Source of the DNA: Cristatella mucedo
Taxonomy: Eukaryota; Bryozoa; Phylactolaemata; Cristatellidae
Reading direction: 5' to 3'
NCBI GenBank assembly: GCA_009760855.2
Contig: WPIO01000055.1
Coordinates: 1 to 64,000, forward strand
DNA: 64,000 nt
The notes under the pieces are model-generated. The model saw only the letters and a list, made by a program, of their open reading frames with translations, was not told the origin of the DNA and did no database searches. Below, piece by piece: positions 57,686 to 64,000 of this stretch (position 1 is its first letter; each line of letters starts with the position of its first letter). The position numbers and the translations under genes are program-made.

Positions 57686-57931
57686 AAACGGGGTATCGTG
57701 TCAAAAATTGTAATGAGTAATTAAAAAATGATAACTATTTAGAAATTTGCGCATTAAAAGATAACTAGTTATAAATGCAATCACAAATTTTGGTGGTTGT
57801 CAGATTACTGGAACATGGTCTATAAAATTGTTACGCAAGACCTATTTAAACCGGAAGTAGTACATCGAGGTCAACAAAATAAATTTCTTGAAAAATAACG
57901 GAGGAGGGACTGCGGTTTTCTGGTAAAGCTA
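57686..57931. other. Short unassigned AT-rich sequence
   Basis: No feature recognised. Confidence 0.3.
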
Positions 57932-58678
57932 GATATCACATCCGATCCCTATCCAAGATTAGGAGCTGTCTCCCACAGTGGCTTGTAAAAAATTTAACTA
58001 GCTCCTTAGTTCTGTCTCGGCTTGATTTTTGTAATTCCCTTTTGGCTGGGCTGCCGAAGAAAGCTATTAGGCCAATGCAGCGGACTATGAACACGGCTGC
58101 AAGGCTAGTCTTCAAGTCCCAATGGTTTGAGCACGCGTCTCCTTTGCTGAAAGAGCTAGGATGGCTGCCGGTTGTGCAACGGATACAGAGCAAAGTTCTT
58201 ACGCTGACCCACAAGGCTATATATATATACATATATATGGCTCCTTCGTACCTAGCTGAACTGCTGCCTCAGTTTCAGCCTGTTCGCACCCTCAGGTCCT
58301 GTGTGTACAATAAATTTGCTGTCCTATTCCTCCACTTAAAGACCGTTGGCGATAAAAGCTTTAGCTCTGCAGGTTCTAGACTGTGGAACTTGCTTCCACA
58401 ATTCTCACTCAACGACAACTACTCTCCTACTGCCGACTATGGCTCATCCTTTTAAGCCGTCCTGAGCTGCTACTTCCATGCTACTCTCTAACTCAACTGC
58501 TATCCTGACTCTGCTATGCTTCCCAATTTCTCTTTGTTGCGTGAGACGAAGTCGGTTGGGTACCTAATGCGTACCGAAAGCCGCTTAGGCTGTGAGTGGG
58601 CTATACAAAACTCTACTGGGTAACACCCACATGGTCTTTATGACTTTGTGGAGTTACAGACGGAGATACATTACATTA
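57932..58678 (+). mobile_element. L2-A LINE, C-terminal and 3' UTR part, well preserved
   Basis: Very close to 8000-8685 of the long copy. The plus-strand frame encodes AGLPKKAIRPMQRTMNTAAR, LLKELGWLPVVQR and SSAGSRLWNLLPQFSLND over 137 open codons (58,042-58,455). A short TA microsatellite (58,216-58,239) replaces the codons for the GLATSYLAE approach. The tail is ACATTACATTAC near 58,668-58,679. The good preservation suggests a young insertion. 5'-truncated. Confidence 0.9.
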
Positions 58679-58930
58679 CTCAGCCCTAAATGAACCCTCA
58701 GAAAACACTTTGGAAAATGATAAAACGTAAAATTTTTCCAGAATTGACTCGTCCCTCGAGATCAAACGTCCGACTGGCAGTATTGTGGGCGTGTCATCGC
58801 CGTCACGTGGTTCCGCCCTAGCCGACGTTCCGTCCGCCCAACGGGAACGCTCCTTGCCCGCACGTGACGCGTTCTGTGCCGCTAATTCCACTTTCTGCCT
58901 GTGAGTCGGCCAGCACGCATGCTATCCACT

Positions 58931-58999
<69 letters not shown>

Positions 59000-59754
59000 A
59001 CTACGTGCTCCGGAGCAGCACGCACGACGGCTGCTAGATACATAATACAGCCGTCGCTCGTGGGGGCTTCGCTCTTAGTTGCGCCGCCATCCCCATGAGC
59101 CCCTCCAGTATAACAAGATCATAAAAGAGTAAACCCCCTATCGGCCGGGCATAGTCCCGCCTGCGCTTCCTCGCCCCGCCCATAGCAACCGGCTGCAAAC
59201 GGCATTCCAAGGACCACTCCTTATTTAAGAAGCAGAAACATGTTTACATTGGCATTTTTACATCTAACCAAAAACCGGAAGTGACTCGCGGCCAGTTGAC
59301 TACTATTAGGGATATTGTACTGCGATTTTACTGATGCCGGGACCGCCGTAACTAAGGAGTCAATTACCACGGCACCTCGTTAATTCTGAGGCAGCCGATC
59401 CGATTCCTGTAGCAGCCATGACGCGTGGGGCGACGGCCGCGTGCGGTACTTGGTTCGGCGGCAGTGCAGTGGTGACTTGGATGGAACTAGCGATTCGTTT
59501 ACTGGAAGTCAGTCTGAAAATGTTGATTTATTTATATTCAAGGAAGTTGGGGTGATTTGAAGTTCTCATTTTTTTCGTTAATACTTCGATATTTTATTGG
59601 CGAATGCGTGTGAGCCGCTCGGCCTGAGCTTGGTTTGACGGCCTGCTGTACGAGACCTATCGTGGATATGTTCTGCTTATGCTATATAAGGGTCTTGTTA
59701 GGTTGACCTATTCCTAAGATCCATATTTATCTATTTATTTAATTTGTTTGCGCT
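58679..59754. other. Unassigned GC-richer sequence
   Basis: No coding region recognised. Around 59,140-59,190 there are GC-box-like strings (CCCCGCCC), a CTTCCTCG ETS-like string and CCCATAGCAACC, which matches an RFX-type half site; these could mark a promoter, but no transcript start or first exon was found. Confidence 0.25.
58930..58997. repeat. (TC)n microsatellite
   Basis: About 30 uninterrupted TC units after CTCTTC. An open frame through it encodes SLSLSL and is not a gene. Confidence 0.95.
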
Positions 59755-59875
59755 GTTTCGTGGTTATAGCTTGGGGTTCTCAATTTTTCCCTTTGCAGCA
59801 AATGTAAAGCGCCCAGAAAGAGATTAGGTTCTCTGAGGGCGCTTTATCAAGTGCATTATTATTATTATTATTATT
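59755..59875 (+). mobile_element. L2-B LINE 3' terminus with intact stem-loop
   Basis: A 120-bp terminal piece: TTTGCAGCAAATG, then AAAGCGCCC (59,806-59,814) pairing with GGGCGCTTT (59,837-59,845) and AGAGA with TCTCT inside, then GTGCATT and (ATT)n to 59,874. Confidence 0.85.
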
Positions 59876-60224
59876 ACCTGCAAACGACAGTCCAATGCCT
59901 GCTGTCACTTATGTCATATCTCCTAAAATAATGATCCGATCACCTTAAAACTTTGAAATATATTATCGATTGTAGTTACATATCATTCCAGCCTTCTCAC
60001 GTGCATATTGGACCTCAGTAGATAGACTTATTTTGATCAAAACTGGCTGTTTATCATGCTTAGCCTTTGTCATCCTTTCACTCAATTGACGTAAAAATGT
60101 CACAGGTAGACTAATAGTGACCCAATCAACGTGAAATTCGAAATGCACGCTGGTTAGTATGTTTCCAAGTTGTATGGTGACAAGCATACTAACACAATCT
60201 TGTTTTTCGTCACCTACATGCTTT
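59876..60224. other. Unassigned sequence
   Basis: A minus-strand open frame (59,963-60,313) partly overlaps the LINE on its right and has no recognisable domain. Confidence 0.3.
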
Positions 60225-60305
60225 GGCAGCTTACTACCGCCCAGTCTCCCTTCTACCATTCCTATCAAAGACACTGGAACAGGTTGTCGCGGACCAGCTG
60301 AACTG

Positions 60306-60395
60306 CATTTCACTTTACAGCAAATGTAAAGCGCCTAGAGAGAGATTAAGTTCTCTGAGGACGCTTTATCAAGTGAATTATTATTATTATTATTA
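60306..60395 (+). mobile_element. L2-B LINE 3' terminus (inner insertion 1)
   Basis: CATTTCACTTTACAGCAAAT, stem-loop and (ATT)n. Shares GAGAGAGATTAAG and GTGAATTATTATT with the 36.8-kb copy. Sits inside the LINE that runs 60,225-62,416. Confidence 0.8.
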
Positions 60396-60916
60396 TTATA
60401 TATATATAATAATAATAATAATATTGCACTTGATAAAGCGCCCTCAGAGAACTTAATCTCTTTCTAGGCGCTTTACATTTGCTGCAAAGTGATACGCAAT
60501 AGAATAGTAAGTAAAATCATGCTTGAAAAACAAACAAAATGAATAACATGGTTAGGGGTTACATGCACTGGGTCAGCATGCAAATGTGGTTAGTGGCAGC
60601 ATGAACAGTGTCAGCACGCATAAGCACATCGAGGACGAATCACAAGGACCCACTAAATGCTGTCCTAAATAGGTATGTTTTTAAGTTTCTTTTAAATGTG
60701 GTCAGGTCAGGGGATGTTCTGATGCAGGTCGGGAGGGAGTTCCAGGCTGTGGGAGCATACGAGCTAAATGCACGGTCTCCAAAGGATTTAAGGTTTGTAC
60801 GAGGTATTTCTAGACTGTTGGATTCCGAAAAGCGAGTGGTACGATGCTTTGCCTGATGGGGTAGTATATCTGAAAGATAGGCTGGAGCCATAGAATGAAG
60901 AGACCTAAAAGTGATA
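60396..60916 (-). mobile_element. L2-B LINE 3' part (inner insertion 2), tail-to-tail with insertion 1
   Basis: (AAT)n tail at 60,407-60,423, reverse stem-loop, 3' UTR and the C-terminal coding end (APAYLSDILPHQAKHRTT on the minus strand near 60,837-60,891). It ends where the host LINE resumes near 60,917. Confidence 0.85.
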
Positions 60917-62416
60917 TATATATCGAAACTTCAAACCTTGCTAGTAAGTACCAGTCTGGCTTTAGAGCTAATCACTCCACAGAGTCAGCATTGCTTCGGG
61001 TATACAACGACCTACTTAGGAATGCAGACATGGGTAGAGTGTCTGCTTGTTTTGCTCAATCTTTCGGCAGCTTTTGATACCATCGATCACAAAGTTCTTC
61101 TAGAGCGCCTCTTATCTCGCCTGGGCATCACTTGCACTGCTCTGCAGTGGTTCAGGTCCTATCTCAGTGGGAGACTCCAGAGTATTGACGTGAATGGACA
61201 AAGATCATCCGAGGTACCTCTGAAATATGGGGTATCTCAGGGCTCCGTGCTAGGTCCGGTTCTTTTCACGGTTTATACTCTCCCTCTTGCTAATGTGATT
61301 GTCAAGCACAACCTAGGCTTTCACTTCAATGCGAATGACACTCAGTGATACCTTTGCTTTGATCCCTCCCAGCCTTCGAGCACCTCAAATTCTCTAAACT
61401 CACTAGCTGCATGCATTGATGACATCCGCACATGGATGGCCGCAAATCTTCTAAAACTAAACGATGACAAAACGAACTTACTATTTATGGGCAAACCGAG
61501 TGTGATTCAAAGATTGGAAAGGCTGATGCTCAAAATTGGCTCTGCCAGTATATCTCCTATTGAATCAGCTCGAAATTTAGGTGTCATGTTCCAAAGTGAC
61601 CTCTCCTTAGATGACCACATCAGCTCCACAGTCAAATCTGCCTACTTTCAGCTACATAACATTGCTGAAATTCGGGCTTGTTGAGATAAAGATACCACGT
61701 CCAAGTTGTTCTATGCATTCGTGACATCCCGTCTCGACTTCAGCAACTCACTGCTTACTGGCCTACCGGCATGTGCAATCAGACGATTCCAGCTGGTGCA
61801 AAACTCCGCAGCTAGGCTTGTCTGTCTTGAGTGTCGCAGTTGCCACATCACACCACTTCTCACCGACCTGCACTGGCTACCAGTCAAGCAACGGATTGAC
61901 TTCAAGGTTTTGTCACTCAATTTTAGGTCACTTCTTTCTGTGGCCCCAGCCTATCTCTCAAATCTACTCCCCCATCAGGCCAAGCATCGTACCACCCACT
62001 TTTCGGAATCCAACAGTCTACAAATACCTCGTGCAAACCTCAAATCCTTTGGTAACCGTGCATTTAGTTTGTATGCTCCCAAAGTCTGGAACTCCCTCCC
62101 GACTCCGTCACAACATCCCCTGACTTTACAACATTTAAAAAGAACTTAAAACACCTATTTAGGACAGCATTTAGTGGGTCCCTGTGATTAGTCCTTCATG
62201 TGCTTATGCGTGCTGACACTGTACATGCTGCCACTACCACATTTGCATGCTGACCCTGTGCATGTCACCCTAAACCATGTTTTTCATGTCGTTTATCAAG
62301 CATGCTATTACTCACCATTCAATTGCGTTTCTCTTTGCAGCAAATGTAAAGTGCCTAGAAAGAGAATTCTCTGAGGGTGCTTTATCAAGTGCATTATTAT
62401 TATTATTATTATTAGG

Positions 62417-63044
62417 TTGGCTTCTCTGAGTGCTGTCCCCGAAGTGGTACTTTGTACCTCATCAATTATACAGATAGGTCAATACTCGGCCGATCGGAAA
62501 TTTGGAATATAGGTGGGGCTCACCTGTTTTTGTATTCACCCCTTGTGAATCTAGGCTAGGTAGGGGGAGCATGCATACGACGTGCCTGTCACAAAATGTC
62601 CATGGGCTGTGGTCGTGATGACAGTCAACAGTTTGAGATGTCGAATTTTTTTTTATATTTTGTTTGTGGTGGGGTTAACACAGAGTCTAGTGTCATGCAT
62701 CTTTTGAGGGGTTTGCCATGTTTCTACAATGACTGATATTGAATCTGGCCATTTGATGGTAAAGCCGTGTATGGCTGAGCTGCAGTGCTACACGTGACCT
62801 TAATAATGACCTGCGGCTTTTACAGGTCATTAGAAGGTCAACACGGCCGCTATGTCACATCAAACGATACCTTATGTTACCACTGTTCATTGTGCCAATT
62901 TTCATGCCATTACTTTTATTGGTCTTTGTACAATATTAATAAATGTGCTTTGGGGATTACTCCCACTGGCTGACATTTTGGGGGTCACTTCCACTACTGG
63001 CATAACAACCTACCCCCATTACATGGTAAGTTACTCTACTAAGT
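62417..63044. other. Unassigned sequence
   Basis: No gene recognised. Confidence 0.3.
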
Positions 63045-63900
63045 AAGCAGCAGGTTAAGCCTACTCCACGGAACCTTCGGCGTTACAGAGTTGTATTCCA
63101 ACCATGATGACCTATTTAGATGAAACCAGAATCAGCAAATATACAGTTGGAGCGTAAATAGATAAATGGTAAATGGTGTCATAAATGCATGAACCAGCTT
63201 GGGTATAGTAACCGGGTGAAATTAGCTGCACTCCGGACCGGGAGGTCCACCTGCTGCAGCAGAGACCTGCCTAGCGGTTCAGCACGGCCATGTTTTAAAT
63301 TCTTACCTCATATTCATACTTTAGTCCAGAAATGGTACTCGACGTGGTGCCGTAAAAAATTGTTTGCCCAATCAGATTCTCCGAACGTTCATCTTGAGGT
63401 AGGGATACGCCATTTCATCGCCAGTACTGCAGCTCCCAATCTCTGTGTGTGTCACGTGCTTCGGCCGGGAGTTCCCTATTCCCACCCAGATTACTGGCCG
63501 CACGGGCGGTTGCCTCCTATTTCCTGCTGGGTTCGGCAGTAACCACAATCCACTCTAATCTAATCTAGCAACGACCAGACCTAAGCGTTGCCGAGTGCCA
63601 ACTTTTCGCTGATATTGTAGTACACGTTTAATGTATCTGTCTACCAAATTTCACATCGCTTCGCTCACGAGCACTTATGCAAATGAGCTTTGACGCCGGA
63701 GGCCTGTAGCCCAATCCACCGCAATCCATTCTATTTCCCGTCAAATCCACCACAAATCAGCTGTACACAGCTCCGAAAGTTTGGAATACAAAACTACCCT
63801 ACACGTACAACGTACCCACAAAGTTTCGCGCGATTCCGCCCGTGCGTTCTCACGAAGTCCACTGAAATAAGATAGCAATATATCAGGCAAATACCACAAT
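63045..63900 (+). repeat. Repeat R, copy 2, preceded by the last bases of unit U
   Basis: Starts TAAGTAAGCAGCAGGTTAAG, the empty version of the S2 insertion site in the arms, then follows R to CTCACGAAGTCCACTGAAAT. A plus-strand frame of 117 codons (63,189-63,542) shares CCSRDLPS and FLPHIHTLVQKWY with copy 1. The frame has no known domain and could be chance conservation. Confidence 0.8.
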
Positions 63901-64000
63901 CCACGACCATCCACTACACTTCACCATGCCACAAAAGAAATCCTGGTCAAAAAGCTCTTTTTTGACTGCATATGACAGCACACTCTGGGACAATCGCATT
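63901..64000. other. Window end, unassigned
   Basis: No feature recognised. Confidence 0.3.

Larger units (their letters stand above)
60225..62416 (+). mobile_element. L2-B LINE, best copy, with nested L2-B insertions at 60.31-60.92 kb
   Basis: Best preserved member of the family. Encodes YYRPVSLLPFLSKTLEQVVA near 60,232-60,300 (reverse-transcriptase motif 1). After the insertion it continues with YQSGFRANHSTESALL near 60,950-61,000, LSAAFDTIDHKVLLERL near 61,060-61,110, YGVSQGSVLGPVLFTVYTLP near 61,225-61,285, FHFNANDTQ near 61,320-61,348 (where YADDTQ is expected, so the catalytic D pair is altered to ND), LERLMLKIGSASISPIESAR near 61,515-61,575, SRLDFSNSLLTGLPACAIRR near 61,728-61,790 and WLPVKQRIDFKVLS near 61,880-61,920. 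The 3' UTR stem-loop is at 62,345-62,385 and (ATT)n at 62,393-62,414. A few frame shifts are present; 5'-truncated. Confidence 0.9.

Noticed and set aside
58901-59098. Open frame encoding SLSLSL repeats
   Set aside because: It is the (TC)n microsatellite translated.
60225-60916. Twin-priming inversion or snap-back of one LINE copy
   Set aside because: Both oppositely oriented pieces have their own 3' tail and differ in the stem-loop sequence, so they are independent insertions.
1-64000. CRISPR arrays, operons, rRNA genes
   Set aside because: No regularly spaced direct repeats, no closely packed long open frames and no rRNA-like sequence were seen; the window is eukaryotic.

Overview
The window is eukaryotic and looks like repeat-rich intergenic or intronic DNA of an invertebrate animal, probably aquatic. 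The grounds are an immunoglobulin-domain exon with AG/GT splice sites, CR1/L2-type LINEs, tRNA-derived SINEs and long dinucleotide microsatellites, with no operons, no Shine-Dalgarno-spaced gene strings and no long open reading frames. The phylum cannot be fixed from the sequence. Most apparent reading frames are pieces of retrotransposons or chance.

Two L2-like LINE families fill much of the window. Family L2-B ends in a conserved stem-loop plus an (ATT)n tail and occurs about 25 times, nearly always 5'-truncated. Family L2-A ends in a (TACAT)n-like tail and occurs about 10 times; its longest copy (6.0-8.7 kb) sits inside an older L2-B copy. Two tRNA-derived SINE families are present. S1 has A/B boxes and an (ATTT)n-like tail. 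S2 carries a 3' end that matches the L2-B stem-loop, so it probably uses the L2-B reverse transcriptase.

Host material: an Ig-domain exon on the minus strand at 1410-1766, phase 1-1 with good splice sites, and a decayed second copy at 34.74-34.99 kb. The sequence upstream of each (about 2.98-3.93 kb and 38.54-39.48 kb) also matches, so a roughly 33-kb-spaced direct duplication of an Ig gene region lies under the transposons. One further exon-like reading frame is at 47.42-47.72 kb.

The most unusual structure is a pair of inverted arms of about 1.8 kb (42.17-43.99 and 49.66-51.47 kb) separated by about 5.7 kb. Each arm carries a TATA-containing terminal-repeat-like unit (U) with an S2 SINE at the identical site and identical target-site duplication. 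The right arm's inner end carries an extra inverted copy of the U terminus. The spacer holds a fossil Ty3/Gypsy-like gag-protease fragment split by an L2-A insertion, a small MITE-like fold-back, a G/C hairpin and several L2-B pieces. A third U copy with an internal tandem repeat lies at 56.64-57.68 kb, and a second copy of the adjoining repeat R lies at 63.05-63.90 kb.

The long stretches at 10.8-12.4, 14.0-15.4, 17.2-18.9, 19.1-22.2, 26.0-27.3 and 29.5-32.7 kb show nothing I can identify.
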